Assembly: GCF_014490485.1 (NCBI RefSeq) | Contig: NZ_JACTVA010000003.1 | Coordinates: 178,650 to 242,649, forward strand | Reading direction: 5' to 3' | Length of the DNA stretch: 64,000 bases | Source of the DNA: Teichococcus aerophilus | GTDB taxonomy: Bacteria > Pseudomonadota > Alphaproteobacteria > Acetobacterales > Acetobacteraceae | Shown: in pieces, positions 1 to 8,615 of the stretch | How the letters are laid out: each line of letters starts with the position of its first letter | Position numbering within the stretch: the stretch's first letter is position 1 | Notes under the pieces: generated by a model | Databases searched by the model: none | Told to the model about the DNA's origin: nothing | What the model saw: the letters and a program-made list of their open reading frames with translations, nothing else | Made by a program: the position numbers and the translations under genes

Positions 1-442
1 TCACCACGGAAAAGGTCTGCGGGAAATCCTGCACGACGAAGGGGATGTCGCTGCCGATGGCCTCCACCGCCTGGCGGTAGTAGCCGACGATCTGGTCATC
101 GGTCCGCAGCGTGTTGGGGGGCGCGATCATCACACCCGCCGCGCCGGCGTCCATGGAGGCGCGCGCCAGGGTCTGCATGGCGGCGAAGCCCGGCGCGGTG
201 ACGCCGACGACGACCGGGATGGAGGAAGCGCGCTTGATGAACTGCTTGGCCAGCGCCAGGGACTCGGTGCCATCCAGCTTCGGCGCCTCGCCCATCACGC
301 CCAGCACGGTCATGCCGGTGCTGCCGCACTCCAGGTAGAAGTCGGTCATGCGGTCGACCGAGGCTTCGTCCACCCGGCCATCGGCGTGGAAGGGCGTGGG
401 GGCGATCGGGAAGACGCCCTTGGCGGTGTTGTCGAGCTTCAT
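1..442 (-). CDS. DapA-family aldolase/lyase (N-terminal part, cut by window edge)
   Basis: The first 147 codons are visible; the rest lies beyond the left edge. The protein reads MKLDNTAKGVFPIAPTPFH and then contains the family landmarks: a GVMGEAPKL strand at the place of the GTTGE phosphate/carboxylate loop and VVVGVTAPG further on. This is the class I aldolase TIM-barrel family of dihydrodipicolinate synthase and N-acetylneuraminate lyase. It is a paralogue, not the biosynthetic enzyme: a canonical dapA sits at 62169-63047, and here the GTTGE threonines are replaced by Met-Gly. The substrate cannot be told, because the Schiff-base lysine region is missing. A GGAGAG ribosome site precedes the ATG. 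Confidence 0.8.
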   Translation of the reverse strand, partial: MKLDNTAKGVFPIAPTPFHADGRVDEASVDRMTDFYLECGSTGMTVLGVMGEAPKLDGTESLALAKQFIKRASSIPVVVGVTAPGFAAMQTLARASMDAGAAGVMIAPPNTLRTDDQIVGYYRQAVEAIGSDIPFVVQDFPQTFSVV

Positions 443-642
443 TGCTTCTCTCCAGAACGTTAGGCACGGCGGGCGGCTGGGATTTGCCACCCTCTCATCG
501 GTATCGCGCGTCGGTCACGCCAGGGTGGCGGGCTGCTTCCATGCGGTCACAGCGCGTCCCCTCCTGGCCCAGGCTGGTCGGGTCAAGCGCTTCTCGTTGC
601 TTCCACCCGGGTGACCACGCCGCAGCCAGCAGGCAAGCTCGT

Positions 643-1635
643 TCAGACAGCGCCGGAGGGCAAGCCCGCGGCGGCCAAAGAAGCGCCGATCGCGGCCTCC
701 ACCCGCAACGCCGCGTCCAGCGCCGCCCGCCCGGCCCGGCCATCGACCACGGCCGGGCTGCCAGTCAGGCAGGAGTGGACGAAGGCGGCCTGCTCGGCCT
801 CCAGGTTGTCATGGTCGGTCCAGGACAGGGTCTCCAGCCCATGGCTGGGCAGTTGCTCCAGCGATGCGCCCTGTCCCTTGCGGACCAGCTTCAGCTCGCG
901 CGCCAGGAAGTCGATGCTGGCATAGCCCTCGGTGCCGAAGACGCGCAGCCGGCGCTCCATCTTCAGGCTGGCGCGGCTGGCGGTGATGGTCGCCTGGGCG
1001 CCGCCGGCGAAGCGCAGCCGGGCATTGGCGATGTCCACCCGGTCCGATTCCACGGCGGTGCCGACCGCCTGCACGTCCTCCACCGCGCCACCGGCCAGGG
1101 AAATGACGAGGTCCAGGTCATGGATCATCAGGTCCAGCACCACGGAGACATCCAGCCCGCGCGGCCGGAACGGCGCGATCCGCACCGCCTCCATATAAAG
1201 AGGCCGCCCGACCCCGGCGGAGGAGAGCAGCGTGGCGAAGCCCGCCCCGAAGCGCTCCACATGGCCGACCTGCAGGGTACGGCCCACCTGGGCGGCCAGG
1301 GCCACCAGGGCGTCGGCCTGCTCCAGCGTCGCCGCGATGGGCTTCTCCACGAAGACGTGCTTGCCGGCCTTCAGCGCCGCCTCGGCCAGCTCGAAATGGA
1401 AGGCGGTGGGCGCGGCGATGATCAGCGCGTCGGCGGCGGCGATCAGCTCCGCCGTCTGCCAGACCCGCGTTCCGGCCTCGGCCGCCACTTGGGCGGCCCG
1501 CTCGGGGCTGGCGTCGGCCAGGCCGAGGAACTCCACCTGGCCGGCGGCGGCCCCCGCCTGAGAAGACTTCACGGCCTTCAGCGTGTGGAAGCGGCCAAAA
1601 TGCCCTGCCCCCAGAATCCCCAGCTTCAGCCCCAT
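643..1635 (-). CDS. Gfo/Idh/MocA-family NAD(P)-dependent oxidoreductase
   Basis: A 330-residue protein starting MGLKLGILGAGHFGRFH, a Rossmann GxGxxG nucleotide site at the N-terminus. EKPIAATLEQAD carries the conserved EKP motif of the family (Lys of the catalytic set), and the C-terminal half is the usual alpha/beta dimerisation domain. Members oxidise sugars, inositols or related polyols with NAD(P); the substrate cannot be read from sequence. An ATG 32 codons upstream is open in frame, but the GGAGCAGG ribosome site and the start of homology both favour the ATG at 1635. It is transcribed divergently from secD, 132 bases away. Confidence 0.85.
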   Translation of the reverse strand: MGLKLGILGAGHFGRFHTLKAVKSSQAGAAAGQVEFLGLADASPERAAQVAAEAGTRVWQTAELIAAADALIIAAPTAFHFELAEAALKAGKHVFVEKPIAATLEQADALVALAAQVGRTLQVGHVERFGAGFATLLSSAGVGRPLYMEAVRIAPFRPRGLDVSVVLDLMIHDLDLVISLAGGAVEDVQAVGTAVESDRVDIANARLRFAGGAQATITASRASLKMERRLRVFGTEGYASIDFLARELKLVRKGQGASLEQLPSHGLETLSWTDHDNLEAEQAAFVHSCLTGSPAVVDGRAGRAALDAALRVEAAIGASLAAAGLPSGAV

Positions 1636-1767
1636 CTGCCTGCTCCATCCACAAGTCTCTGACGGCCCGGCGTGTAGCAGAGTGTGGCCCCGCATGCATG
1701 ATGGGTTGCGTCCAAGCTCGCGCGACAGCATTTTCCGCAGCCACTGAACTGGGGGGCCTTGCCGGCC

Positions 1768-3354
1768 ATGCTGTATTTCGCGCGGTGGAAGGTCGCCGCC
1801 ATTCTCGGCGTCATCCTGCTGAGCGTGTTGCTCACGCTGCCGAACCTGTTGCCACGCTCCGCCATCCCGTCCTGGCTGCCCGCCCGGCAGATCTCGCTGG
1901 GCCTCGACCTGCGCGGCGGGTCCTACCTCCTGCTGGAGGTGGACCTGAACGCGGTGATCAAGGAACGGCTGGAAGGCCTGGCTGACGGTGCCCGCACGCG
2001 CCTGCGGCAGGCCAATATCGGCTACACCAACCTCGCCGCGCAGCCGGAGCAGCGCCGCCTCTCCCTGCGCCTGCGCGACCCCGGCCAGGCGCCAGCGGCC
2101 GTCGCGGCGCTGCGGGAGCTGGCGAACCCGATCACCAGCCTCGCCACCGGCGTCTCCACGCCGGACCTGGAAGTGGCCAATGCCGACGGGCTGGTGACGG
2201 TAACGCTGAGCGAGGCAGCGCTGCGGGACCGCGCCGCCGGCGCCGTCGAGCAGTCGGTGGAGATCGTCCGCCGCCGTATCGACCAGACCGGCGTGTCCGA
2301 GGCACTGATCGCCCGCCAGGGTACCAGCCGCGTGCTGGTGCAGTTGCCGGGTGTCGAGGACCCCAACCGGATCAAGGACCTGCTGGGCCGTACCGCCCGC
2401 ATGACCTTCCGCCTGGTGGACGACACCGCCAACCTGCAGGCCGCCACGCCGCCCCCGGGCGTCGAGTTCCTGGACGGCGAGCAGCCCGGCACCCGCTACG
2501 CCGTGCGCCGCCGGATCGAGGTGGATGGCGCCAACCTGTCCGACGCCCGCGCCGGCCAGAACCCGCAGACCGGCCAGTGGGTGGTGAACTTCACCTTCGA
2601 CAGCGTCGGCACCCGCCGCTTCGCCGAGGTGACGCGCCAGAACGTCAACCGCCCCTTCGCCGTGGTGCTGGACAACAAGGTCATCACCGCGCCGAACATC
2701 AACGAGCCGATCACCGGCGGCAGCGGCCAGATCAGCGGCAGCTTCAACGCGCAGAGCGCCAACGAACTGGCGGTGCTGCTGCGCGCCGGCGCCCTGCCCG
2801 CGCCCTTGACCGTGGTGGAGGAGCGCACCGTGGGCCCCGAGCTGGGTGCGGACGCCATCCGCGCCGGCCTGATCAGCCTGGCGGCGGGCGCGACCTTCGT
2901 GTTCCTCTACATGGGCCTGGCCTACGGGCTGTTCGGCTGGCTGGCGAATATCGCCCTGCTGGTGAACCTGATCATGATGGCCGCCGCCCTTTCCCTGCTG
3001 GAAGCGACGCTGACCCTGCCCGGCATCGCCGGCGTGGTGCTGACGCTGGGCACGGCGCTGGACGCCAACATCCTGATCAACGAACGCATCCGGGAGGAAG
3101 CCCGCGCCGGGCGGCCGCCCGCCAGCGCGCTGGAAGCGGGCTTCAGCAAGGCCTCTGGCACCATCCTGGACAGCAACCTGACCAACCTGATCGCCATGGG
3201 CGTGCTCTACGCCATGGGCTCCGGCCCGGTGCGCGGCTTCGCCGTCACCGTCGCCATCGGCACCATCGTGCAGATGTGGACGGCGACGACCCTGGTGCGC
3301 CTATTCGTTTCCTGGTGGTACCGGGCCCGCCGCCCGCGCACCCTGCCGGTCTGA
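1768..3354 (+). CDS. secD: Protein translocase subunit SecD
   Basis: A 528-residue RND-type membrane protein that forms SecDF with the next gene and uses the proton gradient to pull secreted proteins through SecYEG. One N-terminal span is followed by GLDLRGGSYLLLEVD, the SecD signature, then a large periplasmic domain. The C-terminal membrane half contains LGTALDANILINERIREE, whose Asp and Arg belong to the proton-relay region. A TTG three codons upstream is also open, but the G-rich ribosome site at 1751-1756 is correctly spaced only for the ATG at 1768. secF follows after 12 bases. Confidence 0.96.
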   Translation: MLYFARWKVAAILGVILLSVLLTLPNLLPRSAIPSWLPARQISLGLDLRGGSYLLLEVDLNAVIKERLEGLADGARTRLRQANIGYTNLAAQPEQRRLSLRLRDPGQAPAAVAALRELANPITSLATGVSTPDLEVANADGLVTVTLSEAALRDRAAGAVEQSVEIVRRRIDQTGVSEALIARQGTSRVLVQLPGVEDPNRIKDLLGRTARMTFRLVDDTANLQAATPPPGVEFLDGEQPGTRYAVRRRIEVDGANLSDARAGQNPQTGQWVVNFTFDSVGTRRFAEVTRQNVNRPFAVVLDNKVITAPNINEPITGGSGQISGSFNAQSANELAVLLRAGALPAPLTVVEERTVGPELGADAIRAGLISLAAGATFVFLYMGLAYGLFGWLANIALLVNLIMMAAALSLLEATLTLPGIAGVVLTLGTALDANILINERIREEARAGRPPASALEAGFSKASGTILDSNLTNLIAMGVLYAMGSGPVRGFAVTVAIGTIVQMWTATTLVRLFVSWWYRARRPRTLPV

Positions 3355-3366
3355 GGGGTTACGACC

Positions 3367-4329
3367 ATGTTCCTCGCTCGCCCCCTGTTCCGGCTGATGC
3401 CGGACGACACCAAGATCCCGTTCATGAAGGGCGGGAAGATCGGCATCGCCTTCTCGATCTTCCTCTCCATCGCCTCGGTGATCCTGGCCTTCTACCCCGG
3501 GCTGGAGAAGGGCATCGACTTCCGTGGCGGCATCGTCATGGAAGTGCGGACGCCCGAGCCCGCCAACCTCTCCGCGCTGCGCAACGCCACCGGCGGCCTG
3601 AACCTTGGCGATGTCGGCCTGCAGCAATTCGGCGATGCCAACACGGTGCTGCTGCGCCTGCCCGTGCAGGGCGATGAGGCCGCCACCCAGACCGCCGTCA
3701 ATAGCGTGCGCGGCGTGCTGGAGAGTGTCGCCCCCGGCGCCCGCATCCTGCGGACCGAGGCCGTGGGCAACCGCGTCAGCGGCGAGTTGTTCCTCGGCAG
3801 CCTGCTGGCGCTGGGTATCTCGATGGTCGCCATGATGATCTACATCTGGTTCCGCTTCGAATGGCAGTTCGCCGTCGGCGCCATCGTCACCCTGCTGCTG
3901 GAGACCACCAAGGTCATCGGCTTCCTGGCCGTGACGCGCATCGAGTTCAACCTGACCACGGTGGCGGCGGTGCTGACCATCATCGGCTTCTCGGTGAACG
4001 ACAAGGTCGTGGTGTATGACCGGGTGCGCGAGAACCTGCGCAAATACAAGACGATGCCGCTGCGCGAGCTGATCGACCGGTCGATCAACGAGACGATGAA
4101 CCGTACCCTCGGCACATCGATGACCCTGCTGCTCTCGGCCCTGCCGCTGGCGCTGTTCGGCGGGGATGCGCTGTCGGGCTTCGCCTACACCATGGTGTTC
4201 GGCATCATTGCCTCCACCTCCTCCTCGGTGTTCATCGCCGCACCCATCCTGCTCTACTTGGGCGAGAACAAGCTGCGGCGCGGCGCCGAAGTCGCGGCGC
4301 CGCTGGGCGGCAGGGCCAGCACCCGCTGA
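3367..4329 (+). CDS. secF: Protein translocase subunit SecF
   Basis: A 320-residue partner of SecD. It shows the RGGIVMEVRTPE signature after the first span, a short periplasmic domain, and the membrane segment with FSVNDKVVVYDRVREN, the SecF counterpart of the SecD proton-relay motif. Six membrane segments are expected. A GAGGGG ribosome site lies 8 bases before the ATG and only 12 bases separate it from secD, so the two are one operon. A strong hairpin terminator follows at 4381-4418. Confidence 0.96.
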   Translation: MFLARPLFRLMPDDTKIPFMKGGKIGIAFSIFLSIASVILAFYPGLEKGIDFRGGIVMEVRTPEPANLSALRNATGGLNLGDVGLQQFGDANTVLLRLPVQGDEAATQTAVNSVRGVLESVAPGARILRTEAVGNRVSGELFLGSLLALGISMVAMMIYIWFRFEWQFAVGAIVTLLLETTKVIGFLAVTRIEFNLTTVAAVLTIIGFSVNDKVVVYDRVRENLRKYKTMPLRELIDRSINETMNRTLGTSMTLLLSALPLALFGGDALSGFAYTMVFGIIASTSSSVFIAAPILLYLGENKLRRGAEVAAPLGGRASTR

Positions 4330-4380
4330 GAGCAGCGATCCACCACCATTCCGGTGACGGATCAATGCCTTGCCAGATCG

Positions 4381-4418
4381 AAAAAGAGCGGCCCCGAATC
4401 CGGTGGCCGCTCTTTTTT
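4381..4418. terminator. Bidirectional rho-independent terminator after secDF
   Basis: The arm AAAAAGAGCGGCC (4381-4393) pairs with GGCCGCTCTTTTT (4405-4417) across an 11-base loop. An A-run precedes and a T-run follows, so it can work on either strand. It separates secDF from the EAL gene. Confidence 0.92.
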
Positions 4419-4471
4419 ATTCATCAGAATGATGTCTTTATTTGTATAACGTCATTTCTTTGAGGCAAAAC

Positions 4472-4498
4472 AGACCGAAATGAAGCGCCTTCCGGTCT
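4472..4498 (+). other. Bulged inverted repeat upstream of the EAL gene
   Basis: AGACCG (4472-4477) pairs with CGGTCT (4493-4498), and the inner GAAG/CTTC also pairs, leaving a four-base AAAT bulge. It lies about 100 bases before the EAL start codon in a stretch (4420-4597) that is more AT-rich than its surroundings and likely holds the promoter. A second small hairpin (CCGC/GCGG within 4562-4585) abuts the ribosome site. It may be a leader structure or an operator; nothing proves either. Confidence 0.35.
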
Positions 4499-4597
4499 AT
4501 TCCGCAAAAATCCGCGCAAACTGAGACAAGGCTTTGCCTTGGACATGGAACACACGTAAAAGAGAGCAGCCGCCTTGCGGTTCTCTGGAGAACTTCC

Positions 4598-5797
4598 ATG
4601 TCTCTGCGCTTCCGTCCAACGCGTTTGGACGAGGCTCGAATGCTGCTGCTGGCCCGTGACCCTGCCGTGATTTCGGCAGCTCGCGAGGCTGCGCTGGGCT
4701 TGGATAGCTCTCCCCCCCTGCTGATGCAGGATGGACGGGATGTTCTCGCGCATCTGTTCTCGGCCGGGGAGCCGCCGCGGCAGATCGTCTGCCAGGCCTC
4801 GGCCGCCGGGGCGTCCTGGCCCGTGCTGGTTGCCACGGCGATGGACCCGTTCAGCGCTACCGACATGGTGGTCATCGCCGATGACGCTGGCCGCCATCGT
4901 CTCGGCAAGCGGGACCATGCCCAGGGCATTACCTGGGCGACGGCGGAGCCGGTGGCCCTGGCCCACGCCCTGCGGCGCGCCGCCAGCACCCGCCGGCAGA
5001 TCCCGACCGACAATCCCAACGACCTCGCCATCGGCCTCAAGCGCGGCGAGATCACCGTCCGCTACCAGCCCGCCGTCCGCATCGCCGACCGCAAGCCGGT
5101 GTTGCTGGAGGGGCTGGCCCGCTGGCAACGGCGGGACGACACACCGCTGAGCCCTGATTCCTTCATCCCGCTGGCCGAGCGTTCCGGGCTGGGCCGGGCG
5201 CTCTCCATCGCCGTCGCCCACCGCGCCTTTACCGAGATGGCCCGGCCCGCTGCCCGCATCGGCGCCGCGGTGTCCCTCAACCTGCCGCTGAACGTGCTGG
5301 TGGAGCGGGACGTGCTGGGCTGGCTGCGCGAATTACAGGTGCAGACGCGCTTCCCCTTCTCCTCCCTCATCCTGGAGATGACGGAGACGGCGCCGGTGCT
5401 GGACCGTTCGGCCCTGCGCCGGGCGCTGGAGCGGCTGCGGGAGGCCGGGCTCGCCGTGCTGATCGACGACATGGGGCTGGAGGAGGACCGGGCGGAGCTG
5501 CTCTCCCTGCCCTTCGCTGGCATCAAGCTGGACCGCCACCTGATCAGCGCCATGCCCTCCAAGCGCCGTGCCCGGGCCGAAGTGCAGCGCCTGGTGCGGA
5601 TGGCCCACGCCGCCGGCATGACCGTGACGGCGGAAGGTGTTTCGGATAGCTGCCTCTGGCGTGCCGTCGCCGCAGCCGGGGTGGACCACGCCCAAGGCTA
5701 CGCCATCGGCCGGCCTCTGCCGGCGGCCGCCCTTGGCGCCTGGAACTACGCCTGGCGCAGCCAGCCAGTGCGGCCAGGCCAGGGCGCGGCTTCCTGA
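4598..5797 (+). CDS. EAL-domain protein, probable cyclic-di-GMP phosphodiesterase
   Basis: A 399-residue soluble protein. Residues 1-140 are an unassigned region, perhaps a degenerate receiver-like fold. Residues 145-385 are an EAL domain. The signature is EGL (171-173) instead of EAL. The usual metal and catalytic positions seem present: Glu171, Asn228, Glu260, Asp290-Asp291, Lys310, Glu346 and Gln366 of QGY. The loop normally reading DFGTGYSSL is DMGLEEDRAEL here, which in other EAL proteins often goes with low activity. It could be an active diesterase, a slow one or a c-di-GMP receptor. No GGDEF domain is present. Ribosome site GGAGAA; no partner gene nearby. Confidence 0.88.
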   Translation: MSLRFRPTRLDEARMLLLARDPAVISAAREAALGLDSSPPLLMQDGRDVLAHLFSAGEPPRQIVCQASAAGASWPVLVATAMDPFSATDMVVIADDAGRHRLGKRDHAQGITWATAEPVALAHALRRAASTRRQIPTDNPNDLAIGLKRGEITVRYQPAVRIADRKPVLLEGLARWQRRDDTPLSPDSFIPLAERSGLGRALSIAVAHRAFTEMARPAARIGAAVSLNLPLNVLVERDVLGWLRELQVQTRFPFSSLILEMTETAPVLDRSALRRALERLREAGLAVLIDDMGLEEDRAELLSLPFAGIKLDRHLISAMPSKRRARAEVQRLVRMAHAAGMTVTAEGVSDSCLWRAVAAAGVDHAQGYAIGRPLPAAALGAWNYAWRSQPVRPGQGAAS

Positions 5798-5881
5798 GCC
5801 CGACCCGGCGCTAGCCAGAGCGCCCAGCCGCGCTCATGCGGCCCGCCACAAGCGCAAGTCGCCCGCCGAGGCCATCACGCT

Positions 5882-7054
5882 CTATCCGGCATAGACCTCC
5901 CGATACAACGCGATGATCTGCGCCGCATCCGGCACGCGCGGGTTGTTGCCGGGGCTGCCGGAGGCGAGCGCCTGCTCCGCCATCAGTGGCAGCAGTCCCT
6001 CGAACCCTTCCTTCGGAATGCCGTATTCGCCAGGTGCGGGCACGCGCAGCTCCCGGTTCAGCGCTTCCAGCTCCTGCACCAGCAGGCGGCCGGCCTCGGC
6101 ATCCGGTGTGCCGGCGGGCGCGACGCCCATGATGCGGGCGGCTTCCGCATAGCGCTTCAGGCCGGCTTCCAGCCCGAAACGGGTGACGGCCGGCAGCAAC
6201 ATGGCGTTGGAAAGTCCGTGCGGTACATGGAAATGCGCGCCCAACGGCCGGCTCATGCCATGCACCAGCGCAACGGAGCTGTTGGAGAACGCCAGCCCCG
6301 CCAGCGTCGCGCCCTCCATCATCGCGGCACGGGCGGCGGCATTGCGCGGCTCCGCATGCGCGGTGCGCAGATTGGCGGCGATCAGCCGCATCGCCGCCGT
6401 GGCGTAGAGGTCGGAGAAGCTGTTGGCCTTGCTGCTGACATACGCCTCCAGCGCGTGGGTCAGGCTGTCGATGCCGGTATCGGCGGTGATGCGCGCGGGC
6501 ACGCTGAAGGTCAGCTCGTAATCCACCAACGCGGCCAGCGGCAGCGCACCCAGGCCCATGATCAGCATCTTCTCGTCATGCGCCGTGTCGGTGACGATGG
6601 TGAAGCGCGTCGCCTCGCTGCCCGTGCCGGCGGTGGTGGGAATGCAGATCACCGGCAGGGCGGCCCGGTCGGCCGAGGCCGGCACCTTGAAGTCCCGCAT
6701 CACCTGCCCGGTGCGTGCGGCGGCCAGGATGGCCATGGCCTTGGCGGTGTCCATCGGGCTGCCGCCACCGAAGCCGACGAGGCAATCGAAATGCCCGCCC
6801 TTCAGCACGTCGACACCCGCCTTCACCACGGTATCCGTCGGGTCCGCCACGGTGTCCGAAAACACATGCGCCGTCATGTTGGCCGAGGCCAGCGGCGCCA
6901 GCACACGATCGATCAACCCGGACGACACCATCCACGGATCGGTCACCACCAGCGGGCGGGACAGGCCGAATTCGGCCAGCAGCGCCGGCAGCTTCGCCAG
7001 GGATCCGCCGCCGATCAGCAACTTACGTGGGGCGACGAGGGAGATGGTGTGCAT
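5882..7054 (-). CDS. Iron-containing (group III) alcohol dehydrogenase
   Basis: A 390-residue enzyme. The N-terminal domain binds NAD(P) through GGGSPMDTAKA; TTAGTGSEAT follows. The C-terminal helical domain supplies the metal ligands: Asp of ALVDYELT, His of GIDSLTHALEAY, and the two His of LVHGMSRPLGAHFHVPHG. Such enzymes interconvert alcohols and aldehydes or ketones; lactaldehyde, 4-hydroxybutyrate and maleylacetate are possible substrates and cannot be told apart here. A GGAGGACC ribosome site precedes the ATG. The MFS gene upstream ends 162 bases away, and that gap contains a run of ten G. Confidence 0.9.
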   Translation of the reverse strand: MHTISLVAPRKLLIGGGSLAKLPALLAEFGLSRPLVVTDPWMVSSGLIDRVLAPLASANMTAHVFSDTVADPTDTVVKAGVDVLKGGHFDCLVGFGGGSPMDTAKAMAILAAARTGQVMRDFKVPASADRAALPVICIPTTAGTGSEATRFTIVTDTAHDEKMLIMGLGALPLAALVDYELTFSVPARITADTGIDSLTHALEAYVSSKANSFSDLYATAAMRLIAANLRTAHAEPRNAAARAAMMEGATLAGLAFSNSSVALVHGMSRPLGAHFHVPHGLSNAMLLPAVTRFGLEAGLKRYAEAARIMGVAPAGTPDAEAGRLLVQELEALNRELRVPAPGEYGIPKEGFEGLLPLMAEQALASGSPGNNPRVPDAAQIIALYREVYAG

Positions 7055-7216
7055 GGGTCGGCGGTCCTCCTTCTGCCACGGTGATTGCCCCGCGGCCTTG
7101 GCGACAGGATCGGCCGGACGGCGCCCGGGGGCAAGCCAGGGCGGGGCTTTATCGGCCGGGGGGGGGGTAGCGCCGGCTGCCCTGCCCGCCGCCGTAGCCG
7201 CGCTCCGGCCAGCCGG

Positions 7217-8485
7217 CTACAGCGCTGGCAACGGCTTCAGCCAGGCCAGGCGGATGCCGCCCAGCAGCGCCAACAGCAGGCAGCCGCCGACCAGCCAGGT
7301 GACGCCCTGCCACCCTGCCGCGCTCCAGGCCAGGCCACCGACGGCGCCGACGATGCTGGAGCCCATGTAGTAGCTGAACAGGTACAGTGACGACGCCTGC
7401 GCCCGCGCCATCCGTGCCCGCCGCCCGACCCAGGAGCTGGCCAGGGAATGCGCGCCGAAGAAGCAGAAGGTGATCAGGGCGATGCCGGTGACGATGAAGG
7501 GCAGCGAGTCGATGCTCATCAGGCTCAGCCCGCCCAGCATGGCCAGCAGCATCACCCAGAGCAGCCGGCGGCGCCCGAAGCGGTCCGCCATGCCGCCCAC
7601 CAGTGTGGAACTGCCGATGCCGACCAGATAGACGGTGAAGATCAGCCCGACCACGGCGTGGCTGAGCGAGAACGGCTCGGCCAGCAGGCGGTAGCCGATA
7701 TAGTTGTACAGGGTCACGAACGACCCCATCAGCAGGAAGCCTTCCAGGAACAACCAGCGCAGCCCGCCATCCCGGAGGTGGAAGGCGAAGTTCGCCGCCA
7801 GCCCGCGCATCGCCAGCGGCCGCGCGACGAAGTGGCGGGAGGGTGGCAGGCAGCGCCAGAACACCACCGCCGCCATCAATCCCAACACGCCAATGCCGCC
7901 AATGGCCAGGCGCCAGCCGCCCCATTCCATCAGCACGCCGGTCAGCACCCGCCCCATCATGCCGCCCATGGCGGAGCCGCTGATATACAGCCCCATGGCG
8001 TAGCCAGAGGAACGCGGGTGCACTTCCTCCGCGATGAAGGCCATGGCAACGGCGGGCAGGCCGCTGAGCAGCACCCCTTGCAACGCCCGCAGCATCAGGA
8101 ACTGATCCCAGCCCGGCATCAGCGCGCAGGCGATGGTAATGGTGGCGGAGGCGAAGACCGAGACCAACATCACCGGCTTGCGCCCCACCGCCTCCGACAC
8201 CGCGCTGGCCACCAGCATGCACACCGCCATGGCCGCCGTGGGCAGGGAGAGCGACAGGCTGCTGACCGCCGGGCTGACGCCGAACTCGGCCGAGAAGACC
8301 GGCATCAGCGGCTGCACGCAGTAGAGCAGCGCGAAGGTCGCGATGCCGGCGCAGAAGAAGGCGATGTTGGTGCGCAGGAAGGCGCTGGTGCCGCGCTCGA
8401 TATACGGGGTCTCGGAAACCGCTTCGGCCGTGGCCTGTCCGGGCAGCGGTGCGGCAATGGGCCGGGCGGTCAGGGGCATGTTCAT
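7217..8485 (-). CDS. MFS transporter, YnfM-like efflux family
   Basis: A 422-residue protein with 12 predicted membrane spans after a 35-residue cytoplasmic tail. The MFS loop motif appears as SEAVGRKPVML between spans 2 and 3 and again as ADRFGRRRLLW in the second half. The family resembles E. coli YnfM, drug/metabolite exporters with unknown natural cargo. It is divergent from the LysR gene at 8616, with a palindrome between them, so the LysR protein probably controls it. Confidence 0.85.
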   Translation of the reverse strand: MNMPLTARPIAAPLPGQATAEAVSETPYIERGTSAFLRTNIAFFCAGIATFALLYCVQPLMPVFSAEFGVSPAVSSLSLSLPTAAMAVCMLVASAVSEAVGRKPVMLVSVFASATITIACALMPGWDQFLMLRALQGVLLSGLPAVAMAFIAEEVHPRSSGYAMGLYISGSAMGGMMGRVLTGVLMEWGGWRLAIGGIGVLGLMAAVVFWRCLPPSRHFVARPLAMRGLAANFAFHLRDGGLRWLFLEGFLLMGSFVTLYNYIGYRLLAEPFSLSHAVVGLIFTVYLVGIGSSTLVGGMADRFGRRRLLWVMLLAMLGGLSLMSIDSLPFIVTGIALITFCFFGAHSLASSWVGRRARMARAQASSLYLFSYYMGSSIVGAVGGLAWSAAGWQGVTWLVGGCLLLALLGGIRLAWLKPLPAL

Positions 8486-8569
8486 CGGCGGGGCAGCGTC
8501 CAGTCAGCGGGTGGTGCCAGCATGCCCGCTTCACGGTGCCGCTTGCCACGGTGCTGCACCTGCGAAATA

Positions 8570-8586
8570 ATTCGGTGGCGCCGAAT
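8570..8586. promoter_or_regulatory. Candidate LysR operator (T-N11-A palindrome)
   Basis: ATTCGG-N5-CCGAAT is a perfect interrupted palindrome holding a T-N11-A core, the usual LysR binding form. It lies 30 bases before the LysR start and 85 bases before the divergent MFS start, where an autoregulating activator would bind. Confidence 0.55.
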
Positions 8587-8615
8587 ACTGTCTTCCTGGC
8601 CGTGGAAAGCATCCG

